Origin: Paenibacillus sp. LS1
GTDB taxonomy: Bacteria; Bacillota; Bacilli; Paenibacillales; Paenibacillaceae
Assembly: GCF_026013365.1 (NCBI RefSeq)
Contig: NZ_JAPDOE010000002.1
Location: 682,001 to 746,000, forward strand
Length of the DNA: 64,000 bases
Reading direction: 5' to 3'
A program made the translations under genes and the position numbers. Below are positions 25,416-34,154 of the stretch, in pieces (positions within the stretch are counted from its first letter, which is position 1; the number at the start of each line of letters is the position of its first letter). The notes beneath the pieces were generated by a model. That model saw only the letters and a program-made list of their open reading frames with translations, did not search any database and had not been told where the DNA came from.

Positions 25416-26351
25416 ATGCTCATTAAAACAAATGAAACGGATACGGGCATCACAGAGCAGCAGCAACAATTGGCCCAACTTATTGAGCACTTCACCCCAA
25501 ATGACGGGATACATCCAACAGCAATTCCTTCGCTTGCCTTAATCCGTGCCTCCGAGATCTCACAACCCATATATTCCGTTCATCAGCCTGCCCTCTGCAT
25601 TGTCGCCCAAGGTTCCAAATTAGTTGTACTCGCCCGCGAGAGCTACACCTACGACCTGTCGCAATATTTGGTAGCTTCCGTAAACTTGCCTATTTCAGGG
25701 CAGGTTGTAAAGGCTACAACCGAACATCCCTATCTATGTATGCGACTGGATTTTGATTCAGGGCAGATTTTTGATCTGATTCAGGATACGCCTTCTGCAC
25801 AACCCAAACCTGACCATTCAACACGAAGAGGATTGTTTGTTAGCTCAACCAAACCTTCCCTTCTTGAAGCCGTGATCCGATTGGTTCGGCTGCTGGATAC
25901 ACCTGAAGACATTCCTGTCCTCGCCCCTCTGTTTATCCGCGAAATTCTATATCGCATTATTCAGGATGAACACGGACATTCCATCAAGCAGTTTGCTATT
26001 CAGGACAGTCATGCACAGCACATCGCCGAGGTGATCGAAGTCATCCAATCTGATTACGCTAAGCCACTTCGGATTGAGAAACTTGCTGCCATGATCAACA
26101 TAAGTTCTTCCTCATTACATCATCATTTCAAAGCCATTACCGCCATGAGCCCTTTGCAATTCCAGAAACAAATTCGATTGCATGAAGCCCGGCGAATGCT
26201 GCTTGCAGGTTCAACCGATGCCGCCGACGCTGCCTTCCAGGTTGGCTATGAAAGTCCGTCTCAATTCAGCAGGGAGTATGCCCGCATGTATGGTCTCCCT
26301 CCCAAAAGCGATATCAAACGACTTCGTCATACACTCGATATTAAATACTAG
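25416..26351 (+). CDS. AraC family transcriptional regulator
   Basis: A 311-residue regulator with an N-terminal AraC_N (arabinose-binding-like) domain, IYSVHQPALCIVAQGSKLVVL and LVASVNLPISGQVVKAT, and a C-terminal double HTH (about 210-305; LRIEKLAAMINISSSSLHHHFKAIT, AAFQVGYESPSQFSREYARMYG). The start is ATG 25416, nine bases after AGGGGG; the ATG at 25407 abuts that site. It is divergent from the SDR/Atu4866 operon with a 158-bp shared gap, the usual arrangement for this subfamily (YqhC-like) acting on aldehyde reductases. Confidence 0.9.
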   Translation: MLIKTNETDTGITEQQQQLAQLIEHFTPNDGIHPTAIPSLALIRASEISQPIYSVHQPALCIVAQGSKLVVLARESYTYDLSQYLVASVNLPISGQVVKATTEHPYLCMRLDFDSGQIFDLIQDTPSAQPKPDHSTRRGLFVSSTKPSLLEAVIRLVRLLDTPEDIPVLAPLFIREILYRIIQDEHGHSIKQFAIQDSHAQHIAEVIEVIQSDYAKPLRIEKLAAMINISSSSLHHHFKAITAMSPLQFQKQIRLHEARRMLLAGSTDAADAAFQVGYESPSQFSREYARMYGLPPKSDIKRLRHTLDIKY

Positions 26352-26361
26352 AAACAGCAAA

Positions 26362-26391
26362 AAGACCCGCGTCATCATGACGTGGGTTTCG
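26362..26391. terminator. Terminator between convergent AraC and MerR genes
   Basis: ACCCGCGTCA TCA TGACGTGGGT; T-run on the minus strand, weaker on the plus strand. Confidence 0.78.
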
Positions 26392-26414
26392 GATTCAAAT
26401 AGGCAGCAGCGCCA

Positions 26415-26849
26415 TCAAGAGAATAGGTTCTTTTTCTCAAACACAGACATCTGATTCTCCTCGGTAATAGAGCATTCATCAGGATACATACTTCGTTTAT
26501 CCAACTTCTCGTCGATAAAATCAACCACCTGCTGTAGCGAAGCAATCTGTGCTTCAACTTTCTTTCGATGGTTCACCAGCATCTCCCGTTCCTCCGGGAA
26601 ATCTGCCAGATCCGAATCCATGGACATCTGTAGATAAGGCTTCATTTCCTCCAGAGACATGCCTGTTTTTTTCAGGCAAGTAATCAACTTCATCGTATGA
26701 ATATCCTCCGGGCGGTATACCCGATGGCGATTGGCCTTGCGTTCAGCTCGGGGAAGCAGTCCGATCTTCTCATAATAACGAATCGTATCTTCCGATAATC
26801 CGGCCCGTTCCGACGTTTCTTTAATGGAGAACACTTCAATATGGCTCAT
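26415..26849 (-). CDS. MerR family regulator, AdhR/NmlR type
   Basis: A 144-residue MerR regulator: wHTH FSIKETSERAGLSEDTIRYYEKIGLL (7-32), then NRHRVYRPEDIHTMKLITCLKKTGMS and a dimerisation coiled coil to the C-terminus. Cys58 in LITCLKKTG aligns with the thiol that senses aldehydes and quinones in Bacillus AdhR and streptococcal NmlR. The start is ATG 26849 with GGAGGAGGG upstream. Its own promoter and the divergent SDR promoter each carry a palindrome of the CTTGGAGT...ACTCCAAG class, so it probably represses or activates both. Confidence 0.92.
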   Translation of the reverse strand: MSHIEVFSIKETSERAGLSEDTIRYYEKIGLLPRAERKANRHRVYRPEDIHTMKLITCLKKTGMSLEEMKPYLQMSMDSDLADFPEEREMLVNHRKKVEAQIASLQQVVDFIDEKLDKRSMYPDECSITEENQMSVFEKKNLFS

Positions 26850-26883
26850 CCTATGGCCCTCCTCCGCATTCATCTCTCTTCAT

Positions 26884-26912
26884 ATTACAACTTGGAGCCA
26901 GCTCCAAGTCAA
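26884..26912 (-). promoter_or_regulatory. merR promoter with spacer operator
   Basis: On the minus strand TTGACT (26907-26912), 17-bp spacer, TGTAAT (26884-26889). The 20-bp palindrome ACTTGGAGCTGGCTCCAAGT (26890-26909) fills the spacer, with the two central bases not paired. Confidence 0.82.
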
Positions 26913-26937
26913 GCGTGATCCGTCCCACCCTGCCCCC

Positions 26938-26966
26938 TTGACTTGGAGTCGACTCCAAGTTATAGA
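26938..26966 (+). promoter_or_regulatory. SDR promoter with MerR spacer operator
   Basis: TTGACT (26938-26943), 17-bp spacer, TATAGA (26961-26966). The perfect 20-bp palindrome ACTTGGAGTCGACTCCAAGT (26941-26960) occupies the spacer, the standard MerR activator geometry and the NmlR/AdhR consensus. Confidence 0.88.
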
Positions 26967-27019
26967 ATGAGCGCAGCATACAGATTCGTTCTGTAATCCC
27001 ATTCTTTCTGGAGGTATTT

Positions 27020-27898
27020 ATGAATATACGAAACCAAGTTCGCACCGCTCTCATCACAGGCTCAACATCGGGAATTGGCCTTGAACTGACTCGCCAATTA
27101 CTGGCCGAAGGATGGCAGGTAATCGGTCTCAACCGTTCCACGTTCCCTGCCGACGATACCGAAATACAGAGCGCCTTACGTTCAGGCCAACTTCGTTTGG
27201 TTCAGGCTAATCTAACCAACTACGACAGTCTGAGAACGGCACTAAACCAGATCAAGTCCGATACCGATTCCATCGATGTTTTGTTTAACAATGCCGGGGG
27301 CAGTGCTTCCGAACTTCGTTTTTCTGACCAAGGGCATGAAATGCACTTTGAACTTCAAACTGTGGTCCCATACATCATTTACATGGAATTCGTTGAGCTG
27401 TTGCTCAAAGGACAGATAAAAACAGTCGTCAATACCTCTACCACCGCGTTCAATATGATCAAACAATTTGATTTAAACATCCTGGAACGTCCAGCTGAGT
27501 TCAAAAAGCTGTTTGGTCCCTATGCCACCTCGAAGCTCGGTCTCTCCTTATGGACACGCGAGGTTGCCAAGTCTGGCAAAGCGGATGGCATACAACTGCT
27601 AAGCGTAGATCCTGGTGGAAATAACACGCTACGTGGCAACAAAACATCCGGCCTGCCCTTTTATATCAAACCCATTATGAAATGGTTCTTCCCTCATCCC
27701 AGTCATGGCGCTTCATTGCTCTACAGTGCGGCTCTATCACCCACCAGACATAAATCGGGTACATTTCTGGTTAAAAATAAAGCAACAGCACTTCGTTTCA
27801 CAGAGCAAGGTCCTGCCGTTCTCCATCGCGTAAATGAGATCTACGAACAGAATTTCCGTACAACTCCGTCTGGAAAGGCCATAGTCAACCCATCTTAA
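27020..27898 (+). CDS. Short-chain dehydrogenase/reductase (retinol-dehydrogenase-like)
   Basis: A 292-residue SDR: ALITGSTSGIGLELTRQLL with the nucleotide loop, LNRS giving the NADP-type Arg, FNNAGG, and the catalytic YATSK with Ser in VVNTSTTAFN. It is longer than most SDRs (C-terminal FYIKPIMKWFFPHPSHGASLLYSAALSP), as in retinol-dehydrogenase-like members. GGAGG lies six bases before ATG 27020. Divergent from the AdhR-like MerR gene and under a MerR-type promoter, so it is probably induced by reactive aldehydes or quinones and reduces them. Confidence 0.9.
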   Translation: MNIRNQVRTALITGSTSGIGLELTRQLLAEGWQVIGLNRSTFPADDTEIQSALRSGQLRLVQANLTNYDSLRTALNQIKSDTDSIDVLFNNAGGSASELRFSDQGHEMHFELQTVVPYIIYMEFVELLLKGQIKTVVNTSTTAFNMIKQFDLNILERPAEFKKLFGPYATSKLGLSLWTREVAKSGKADGIQLLSVDPGGNNTLRGNKTSGLPFYIKPIMKWFFPHPSHGASLLYSAALSPTRHKSGTFLVKNKATALRFTEQGPAVLHRVNEIYEQNFRTTPSGKAIVNPS

Positions 27899-27915
27899 CC
27901 ATGATGGATCGTAAA

Positions 27916-27966
27916 CATAAACATAACAAAAACACGCCACAGCGGCGTGTTTTTGTTATGTTTATG
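27916..27966. terminator. Very long bidirectional terminator hairpin
   Basis: Perfect 23-bp inverted repeat (27916-27938 with 27944-27966), loop ACAGC, GGCGTG/CACGCC base. Between convergent SDR and permease genes. Confidence 0.9.
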
Positions 27967-28044
27967 GGCTTTATAGGTATGACGGACTTTATAGGTATTG
28001 TGGCATTACTTCATTTTCGTAACGCCCACGTAACGTTTTTCTTG

Positions 28045-29403
28045 TTAAATAAAGATACTTAACAATAACACCATGCCGAAGGCGGCAAATCCGAGAATGG
28101 TCTCCATGACCGTCCATGTCTTAAGTGTCTGCGGCACAGACAGATTCAAGTACTCTTTGACAATCCAGAACCCTGAATCATTCACATGGGACAAAATAAT
28201 CGAACCTGCTCCCGTTGCGAGCACCAGCAATTCAGGGCTTACACCCGGCATTGTCATGGCGATTGGAGCCACAATACCCGCCGCTGTTGTCATCGCCACC
28301 GTAGCTGAGCCTACCGCTGCACGAATCAATCCGGCAATGACAAAAGCCAGCACGAGTGGCGACAGATGCGCACTTTGGGCAAATCCTGCGATCGCATCAC
28401 CTACACCGCTGTCTGTCAGGATGCGGTTGAATCCGCCGCCTGCACCGATCAGCAAGATGATGGAGGCAACTGGGCCCAAGCAATCATTCGTATATTTTAA
28501 TATCTGCTGTTTGCTGAAACCACGTGCATATCCAAAAGAATAGAAGGAAAAGAGCAGAGCGAGCAGCAGTGCAATAATCGGACTACCGATGAAATCAACG
28601 ACCTGACGGAACACATTCGACTCTGGCAGCATCAGATCCACAATCGTAGCCAGCAACATCAGAATCACTGGAAGCAAAATCGTAAAGAGAGTGATACCGA
28701 ACCCAGGCAGTTCCCGATCTTTGGTCTCGGTGAACTGTTCCATCAGCTCACTTGAAGTCTCGACTTTGATCCGCTTGGAAATCCATGTTCCATAGAGCGG
28801 ACCTGCAATCGCTGCGGCTGGAAGGGATACAATCAGAGCCAGGAATATCGTTTTACCAACATCGGCATTGAAGATTCCTACAGCGAGCATCGCCGCCGGA
28901 TGAGGCGGAATCAGACTGTGCACCACGGCAAGACCTGCGACAAGTGAAAGTCCGATTTTGATCAGCGATGTTCCTGTATGCTTCGCAATAACAAATACCA
29001 GCGGGAACAGCAGCACGATCCCGACCTGGATAAATACCGGAATACCACAGATCAGCGCAACAACCATCATCGCCCAGTGTACGTTCTTCTCCCCGAAGAC
29101 ACGTACGAGTGTCTGGGCTATTCGTTCGGCCCCACCAGATTCGGCCATGAGTTTCCCGAGCATCGTTCCAAGTCCCAGAACAATTGCGATAAATCCGAGA
29201 ACGCTTGCAACACCTTCCTGATAAGACTTCACGATATCCGTGAACGGCATACCTGAGATCAATCCCATAAAGATAGCACCCACGATCAGGGCAACAAACG
29301 GATTCATTTTAAATTTGGCAATCAACAGAATCAATCCAAGAATGGATATCAGTGCGTAGAGCAGCAGACTTGCATCATGACTAAGACCGAATACGGAATA
29401 CAT
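28045..29403 (-). CDS. GntP family sugar-acid permease
   Basis: A 452-residue proton symporter of the gluconate/D-glycerate family with about 12 to 14 hydrophobic helices (ALISILGLILLIAKFKMNPFVALIVGA; GLAVVHSLIPPHPAAMLAVGIFNADVGKTIF; SHVNDSGFWIVKEYLNLSVPQTLKTWT). The PPHPAAM and HVNDSGFW motifs are typical of GntP. Start ATG 29403, eight bases after GGGGGAGG. Last gene of a dehydrogenase-kinase-permease operon, which indicates a four-carbon sugar acid (threonate or erythronate) as the substrate rather than gluconate. Confidence 0.9.
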   Translation of the reverse strand: MYSVFGLSHDASLLLYALISILGLILLIAKFKMNPFVALIVGAIFMGLISGMPFTDIVKSYQEGVASVLGFIAIVLGLGTMLGKLMAESGGAERIAQTLVRVFGEKNVHWAMMVVALICGIPVFIQVGIVLLFPLVFVIAKHTGTSLIKIGLSLVAGLAVVHSLIPPHPAAMLAVGIFNADVGKTIFLALIVSLPAAAIAGPLYGTWISKRIKVETSSELMEQFTETKDRELPGFGITLFTILLPVILMLLATIVDLMLPESNVFRQVVDFIGSPIIALLLALLFSFYSFGYARGFSKQQILKYTNDCLGPVASIILLIGAGGGFNRILTDSGVGDAIAGFAQSAHLSPLVLAFVIAGLIRAAVGSATVAMTTAAGIVAPIAMTMPGVSPELLVLATGAGSIILSHVNDSGFWIVKEYLNLSVPQTLKTWTVMETILGFAAFGMVLLLSIFI

Positions 29404-29495
29404 CCGAATAGCCTCCCCCAAGTTGTTATGTTGTGTCAGCACGCAGTATTACACTGGCCCAAACGACCTGAACACTGCGCGCCTTCGTATTAAGC

Positions 29496-30920
29496 TTAAG
29501 CTTCGATCTTCTCTACCGTTTCCAACAGCGCACGTTCCCCGCCAACATTCCCTGGAAACACGATATATGGGATACCACTGAATTTGGCTTCTTCCCCTGT
29601 CAACCATACCGGAATACCCGCAGCCACTTGACCGAGCACCCTTGCTTTGCGTATGGCTAAACCTTTCGTTGCCACATCACTGGATGTAATGCCGCCTTTG
29701 GCAATAATGAACTTTGGTACGACTTCAAGGGATTGCACAATCTCGACCAAAGCTGACGATACCGTCTGGCTGATCTTGAAATTACCCTCATGTCCTTCGA
29801 CTGTGATGAGCTTACGGCTGCTGTATACAACAACATTATTCCCCTCCGCAAGTTGCCTATTAGCTTCACCAATCACACGTCGAATCTCGTCGGTATATCC
29901 ATCTGGCGTTAATACACGTTCCACATCGATCTCCAGACTTATGATGCCCGGAAACGTAAGCAGTTGTTCCAGTTGACGAGTCGTCTTCTGCACATAGGAA
30001 CCAACAACAACGATACCACCATGTTGTTCCTGTCCGCTTGCGATCAGCCGTTCTTTTGGCAAAAATGCCTGATCCGAGATACCCGCATACGATTTGACAA
30101 AGGAGGCCGCCGTCCGGAAAATAAAAGCTTTCCCCTCATCCTCTGCTTGCAGCAAAGCCAGAGAAAGTACATCCATGTCTGCATAAGATAGCGCATTCAC
30201 GATAATCGGTACATTGCTTTCGGCTTTTAGCAAAATCGCTTTGACTACATCGACTCCTTGACGGATTTCCTCCAGTGAAATGGTAAGACAGCGACTAGCC
30301 TTAATACGGCCTGAAGTCTTCTCCTCGACCCACGATGGCAGATCTCCATGCTCATACCCGAATACTTTATCCTTGGCAAATTCCGTCTCATGAACTGGAA
30401 TCAACTGTTCGCCCTCAACCATATAATGCGTGTTGCCTACCGTAACCCGTCCTGCCTCGAAAAAGGCCGGAATGATCAGTTGTCCGTCATATGCACGTCC
30501 GCTGACACGCGCCACTTCTTCGGCTAGCACATCCGTCTCCAGCGGATAATAACCACGTAGCATGGAGTCACTACGACTCACAAAGGTGAAACTCGTTCCT
30601 TCTTCTGCTGCAACCTCTTGCACATTGCGGGCAATCTCCCGATTAATACGTTCCGCTGTATCTGCATCCAGCCCTCGTGTATTGGTCAGAATATAGAATA
30701 ACGATTCAGAGGATCGAAACGCCTCCTGCAACAGTGGCTTGTCCCACTGCGTCAACACATCAATATCATGAACCGTCTGAACACCGGTTGGATCATCATC
30801 CAACACGATAATTTTGCGAGCCCTCGCATCCTGCAATTGTTTAATCTGTCCTCGCAATCCTTCAGAAGAGTTTTCCGTCCGAAGAGCTGCGGGGATATCC
30901 GATAACGTCTGATAGGTCAT
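29496..30920 (-). CDS. Four-carbon acid sugar kinase (OtnK/DtnK, DUF1537)
   Basis: Phosphorylates 3-oxo-tetronate or tetronate intermediates. The 474-residue protein has the N-terminal DUF1537 substrate domain (IIVLDDDPTGVQTVHDIDVLTQW; SRSDSMLRGYYPLETDVLA) and the C-terminal nucleotide-binding domain (PKFIIAKGGITSSDVATKGL; YIVFPGNVGGERAL). Established OtnK/DtnK family members act after a dehydrogenase of the LtnD type. Start ATG 30920 with GAGGTGGAG upstream. The gene is 55 bp after the dehydrogenase and 92 bp before the permease. No OtnC/OtnI or PdxA2 partner is visible in the window. Confidence 0.91.
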   Translation of the reverse strand: MTYQTLSDIPAALRTENSSEGLRGQIKQLQDARARKIIVLDDDPTGVQTVHDIDVLTQWDKPLLQEAFRSSESLFYILTNTRGLDADTAERINREIARNVQEVAAEEGTSFTFVSRSDSMLRGYYPLETDVLAEEVARVSGRAYDGQLIIPAFFEAGRVTVGNTHYMVEGEQLIPVHETEFAKDKVFGYEHGDLPSWVEEKTSGRIKASRCLTISLEEIRQGVDVVKAILLKAESNVPIIVNALSYADMDVLSLALLQAEDEGKAFIFRTAASFVKSYAGISDQAFLPKERLIASGQEQHGGIVVVGSYVQKTTRQLEQLLTFPGIISLEIDVERVLTPDGYTDEIRRVIGEANRQLAEGNNVVVYSSRKLITVEGHEGNFKISQTVSSALVEIVQSLEVVPKFIIAKGGITSSDVATKGLAIRKARVLGQVAAGIPVWLTGEEAKFSGIPYIVFPGNVGGERALLETVEKIEA

Positions 30921-30975
30921 GTCTCTCCACCTCATATCTATATCTATTCAAAATCTTTTTTCTTTTTTAAATTTT

Positions 30976-31872
30976 TTATTGAACCCGATTCACTTCTACA
31001 CCTGCGAGTTTCTCAAAATATTGAACGATTCCGCCATGGTCATCTGCGGCTTTCCCATCAATCTTCAGTGCATGGAAGATCTCCAGCAACTGACTGCTGA
31101 GCGGTAATGGAACTCCGATATCATGCGCCGTTTCCATCACATTGGTCATGTCTTTGAGGTTAATATCAATGCGTCCGCCAGCGACAAAGTTACGATCCAG
31201 AATAAGTGGAACCTTCGCATCCAGTACCGCACTTCCAGCGAGCCCGCTGCGGATCGCCTGATACATCTTCTCTACATCAATGCCAGCCTTGGCTGCAAAT
31301 ACAAGCGCTTCGGACATGGCGGCAATATTCAGGTTCACGATAATCTGATTCGCCAGCTTGGCTGTTGCACCTGAACCATTATCCCCCACTCGCGTTACAT
31401 CCTGTCCGACCACTTGCAGAACCTCTTTCACAGATTCAAAAATCATTTCATTGCCGCCCACCATGATGGCGAGTGTACCATCTATAGCTTTGGGTTCCCC
31501 ACCACTTACGGGCGCATCCAACATATGCAAGCCTGATTTGGATACAAGCTGAGCCAGCTCTTTGGAAACGACCGGTGAGATCGAGCTCATATCGATAATA
31601 ATACTCCCCGTATTGGCTCCTGCCAGCACACCTTGTTCGCCCGTTATAACGGTGCGGACATGTTCTGAATTGGGCAGCATCGTGAAGATGACATCACTAT
31701 GTTCAGCTACCTCTTTCGGAGATGCTGCGCCTCGCGCTCCCGCATCAGCCAATGACATCACAGCCGTTTGATTAATATCGTATACGCTTACATCATATCC
31801 CGCCCGGATCAGGTTCAATGACATAGGACGTCCCATAATACCGAGTCCAATAAATCCAATTCGTTTCTTCAT
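30976..31872 (-). CDS. 3-hydroxyacid dehydrogenase, L-threonate dehydrogenase / tartronate semialdehyde reductase type
   Basis: A 298-residue beta-hydroxyacid dehydrogenase: GFIGLGIMGRPMSLNLIRAG (nucleotide loop), DAPVSGGEPKAIDGTLAIMVGG (substrate Ser-Gly-Gly), and the catalytic Lys in GATAKLANQIIV. The family includes GarR and LtnD; linkage to the OtnK-type kinase and a GntP permease favours LtnD, oxidising threonate at C2. GGAGGG lies before ATG 31872. First gene of the operon, with GntR-type operators and a cre site in its leader, so it should be induced by substrate and repressed by glucose. Confidence 0.9.
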   Translation of the reverse strand: MKKRIGFIGLGIMGRPMSLNLIRAGYDVSVYDINQTAVMSLADAGARGAASPKEVAEHSDVIFTMLPNSEHVRTVITGEQGVLAGANTGSIIIDMSSISPVVSKELAQLVSKSGLHMLDAPVSGGEPKAIDGTLAIMVGGNEMIFESVKEVLQVVGQDVTRVGDNGSGATAKLANQIIVNLNIAAMSEALVFAAKAGIDVEKMYQAIRSGLAGSAVLDAKVPLILDRNFVAGGRIDINLKDMTNVMETAHDIGVPLPLSSQLLEIFHALKIDGKAADDHGGIVQYFEKLAGVEVNRVQ

Positions 31873-31912
31873 CTTGCAATCCCTCCAGCCTAAATTCTTC
31901 GCTTTCCATTCT

Positions 31913-31926
31913 TGTAATCGCTATCA
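31913..31926. promoter_or_regulatory. Catabolite-responsive element (cre)
   Basis: TGTAATCGCTATCA fits the cre consensus TGWNANCGNTNWCA at every fixed position. It lies 41 bp upstream of the dehydrogenase start, on the operon side of the GntR sites, suited to CcpA repression. Confidence 0.68.
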
Positions 31927-31945
31927 TTGCTGTTCACATTCGTTA

Positions 31946-31976
31946 TTGTACACAACATTTTAATTTTTGTATACAA
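31946..31976. promoter_or_regulatory. Two FadR-type GntR operators
   Basis: TTGTACACAA (31946-31955, one mismatch) and TTGTATACAA (31967-31976, perfect palindrome), 21 bp apart, two helical turns. They fit the nTnGTnnnACnA class of FCD-domain GntR regulators and lie between the divergent operon and gntR gene. Confidence 0.65.
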
Positions 31977-32072
31977 TTTTATTATTTATGTATCCAAATA
32001 TTTAAATTCGGTTTTTTATCTGGTTGTTTATTGGCTTCATTTTCGCTAAAGTAAAGATAGAGGTGAAATACA

Positions 32073-32693
32073 ATGCAACCAAGTACGGACAAGTCCCGTC
32101 CAGCCTATCAGCAAGCTTATGAAGTGCTGCGGGACATGATTTTACAAGGCACCCTTTCTCCGGGAACCAAACTTGTGGAAGAAAAGCTGGCGACCGATCT
32201 GAATGTCAGCCGGACCCCGATCCGAGAATCCATCCGCCGCCTGGAACAGGAAGGATTAGTCGTGAACAAACGGGTCGTCAAGCTAACCGAGACGGATCTG
32301 AGAAATACGTTTGAATTACGGAAGTTACTGGAGGGACATGCGGCTCAATCTGCTGCTGCCTTCTTATCCGCTCAGGAAGTGGCGGCTCTTGAGCATTGCG
32401 TGCAAGTGGGACATACCGGAAGCAAAGAAGAGATTATGGAAGCCAATAAAGCGTTTCACGAAATCATCATGCGGGCGAGTAATAATGCATTGATGATTGA
32501 TCTGTTCGATAAAATGCAATCCGTCATTTATTTATTCCGTCAGACGGTTGTATATTATCAGCGCCCCTTCCTCATTGAAGAGCATCATCAGATTTGTGAA
32601 GCGATCAAGGCACATGACGGCCCAACTGCTGAACGATTGATGAAGGAGCACCTTCAATCGGACTTGGAATTCTGCCTTCATCTGATTCGATAA
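32073..32693 (+). CDS. GntR family regulator (FadR/FCD subfamily)
   Basis: A 206-residue regulator: N-terminal wHTH AYEVLRDMILQGTLSPGTKLVEEKLATDLNVSRTPIRESIRRLEQEGLV (about 14-62) and an all-helical FCD domain (about 75-200). The metal-binding His pattern appears in NKAFHEIIMRAS, EEHHQICEAIKAHD and MKEHLQSDL. Divergent from the threonate-type operon and placed next to matching operators, so it almost certainly controls that operon with a sugar acid as effector. GAGGTG lies eight bases before ATG 32073; a strong terminator follows. Confidence 0.92.
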   Translation: MQPSTDKSRPAYQQAYEVLRDMILQGTLSPGTKLVEEKLATDLNVSRTPIRESIRRLEQEGLVVNKRVVKLTETDLRNTFELRKLLEGHAAQSAAAFLSAQEVAALEHCVQVGHTGSKEEIMEANKAFHEIIMRASNNALMIDLFDKMQSVIYLFRQTVVYYQRPFLIEEHHQICEAIKAHDGPTAERLMKEHLQSDLEFCLHLIR

Positions 32694-32731
32694 CCGGATT
32701 CGTGGATTGTTCGACCTTCTCACATACGTAT

Positions 32732-32766
32732 AAAGACGTGACCGTTTGCGGTCACGTCTTTTTTTG
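32732..32766 (+). terminator. Terminator of the gntR gene
   Basis: AAGACGTGACCG TTTG CGGTCACGTCTT perfect 12-bp stem followed by seven T. Confidence 0.93.
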
Positions 32767-32866
32767 TCGTTTGTCCTTCATATTATCCAGGCCCTGATTC
32801 ATAGGTGTAAACATAACGAGACAATGTCGTGTGCAACATGCTACTGAAACTGGAGGGATTCACTCA

Positions 32867-34030
32867 ATGAGCAAAGGACAGCAACCAAACGAAAAACCAT
32901 TCATCATCCCGCAACCCATTCGCAGTGATGGCGCTGGAGGACCTGATCTGGGACCCAGAGACGTCATGAGAGATATACAAAACCCCGATATGCTGGTACC
33001 TCCAGCTACCGATAACGGGTTATTGCCCAATCTGAGAATGTCTTTTTCCGATACCCATATGCAATTGAACCATGGCGGGTGGTCACGTGAAATCACCGTG
33101 CGGGATCTCCCTGTTGCTACTACACTGGCTGGTGTGAACATGAGTCTGACACCCGGTGGTGTACGGGAGCTGCACTGGCATCAGCAATCCGAATGGGCCT
33201 ATATGATCTGGGGAACGGCAAGAATCACCTCGGTAGATCAGAACGGACGTAATTTTATTGCCGATGTGGGTCCTGGCGATCTCTGGTTTTTCCCCAAAGG
33301 TCTGCCCCATTCCATTCAGGGACTGGAGGATGGTTGTGAATTTCTGCTCGTGTTTGATGACGGGTCCTTCTCCGATCTGAATACGTTATCCATATCCGAT
33401 TGGTTTGCCCATACACCACCCGAGGTATTGTCTGTCAATTTCGGCGTGCCCGAATCCGCTTTTCAGTCAATGCCGAAGGAACAGGTGTACATTTTCCAAG
33501 ATACCGTTCCGGGTTCCATCGAGAGCCAGGAAGTTCAGTCTCCATACGGCACCGTTCCTCTCACTTTCAAACACCGATTGTTAGCCCAGGAACCGCTCAT
33601 CACACCCGGCGGAAGCGTGCGGATCGTGGACTCCACTAACTTCCCCATCTCAACTACCGTTGCAGCCGCACTCGTTGAGATCCGACCTGGCGCCATGCGC
33701 GAACTGCACTGGCATCCCAATGCGGATGAATGGCAATACTATCTGACAGGACAAGGAAGAATGACCGTCTTCGGAGGCAATGGTATTGCTCGTACCTTTG
33801 ATTATCGGGCTGGAGATGTAGGATATGTTCCCGTGGCAATGGGACACTATATACAGAATAACGGTACAGATACCTTATGGTTTTTGGAGATATTTCGGAG
33901 TGATCGCTTTGAGGATGTGTCACTGAATCAGTGGATGGCGTTAACCCCGCGGGATCTGGTCCGTGACAATCTGAATGCACCGCCTGAGCTGCTCGATGCC
34001 TTGCGTAAAGTAAAATGGCCTGTCGTTTAA
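32867..34030 (+). CDS. Bicupin oxalate decarboxylase family protein with altered lid
   Basis: Mn-dependent bicupin of the OxdC family, which turns oxalate into formate and CO2. In the 387-residue form starting at ATG 32867 (GGAGGGA upstream) both metal sites are complete: cupin 1 His103, His105, Glu109, His148 ([15 protein letters not shown]) and cupin 2 His281, His283, Glu288, His327 ([16 protein letters not shown]). The active-site lid that reads SENST in Bacillus OxdC is SDLNT here (169-173), so the catalytic Glu is replaced by Asp. No signal peptide; cytosolic. The reaction may therefore be decarboxylase, oxidase or changed substrate. Single gene with its own terminator. Confidence 0.9.
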   Translation: MSKGQQPNEKPFIIPQPIRSDGAGGPDLGPRDVMRDIQNPDMLVPPATDNGLLPNLRMSFSDTHMQLNHGGWSREITVRDLPVATTLAGVNMSLTPGGVRELHWHQQSEWAYMIWGTARITSVDQNGRNFIADVGPGDLWFFPKGLPHSIQGLEDGCEFLLVFDDGSFSDLNTLSISDWFAHTPPEVLSVNFGVPESAFQSMPKEQVYIFQDTVPGSIESQEVQSPYGTVPLTFKHRLLAQEPLITPGGSVRIVDSTNFPISTTVAAALVEIRPGAMRELHWHPNADEWQYYLTGQGRMTVFGGNGIARTFDYRAGDVGYVPVAMGHYIQNNGTDTLWFLEIFRSDRFEDVSLNQWMALTPRDLVRDNLNAPPELLDALRKVKWPVV

Positions 34031-34044
34031 TTTAGTATGTAGAA

Positions 34045-34096
34045 AATAAAACAAGCAGATCTACCTATCCAAGGTACTCTGCCTGTTTTATTTTTT
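34045..34096 (+). terminator. Terminator of the oxalate decarboxylase gene
   Basis: AAATAAAACAAGCAGA pairs with TCTGCCTGTTTTATTT, with a few mismatches, and T-run follows. Confidence 0.7.
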
Positions 34097-34154
34097 CGGT
34101 GTACAACCTTTTACTAATGTATAACTGCTTTGCTAAATAGTTTGTCTTGCCTTA

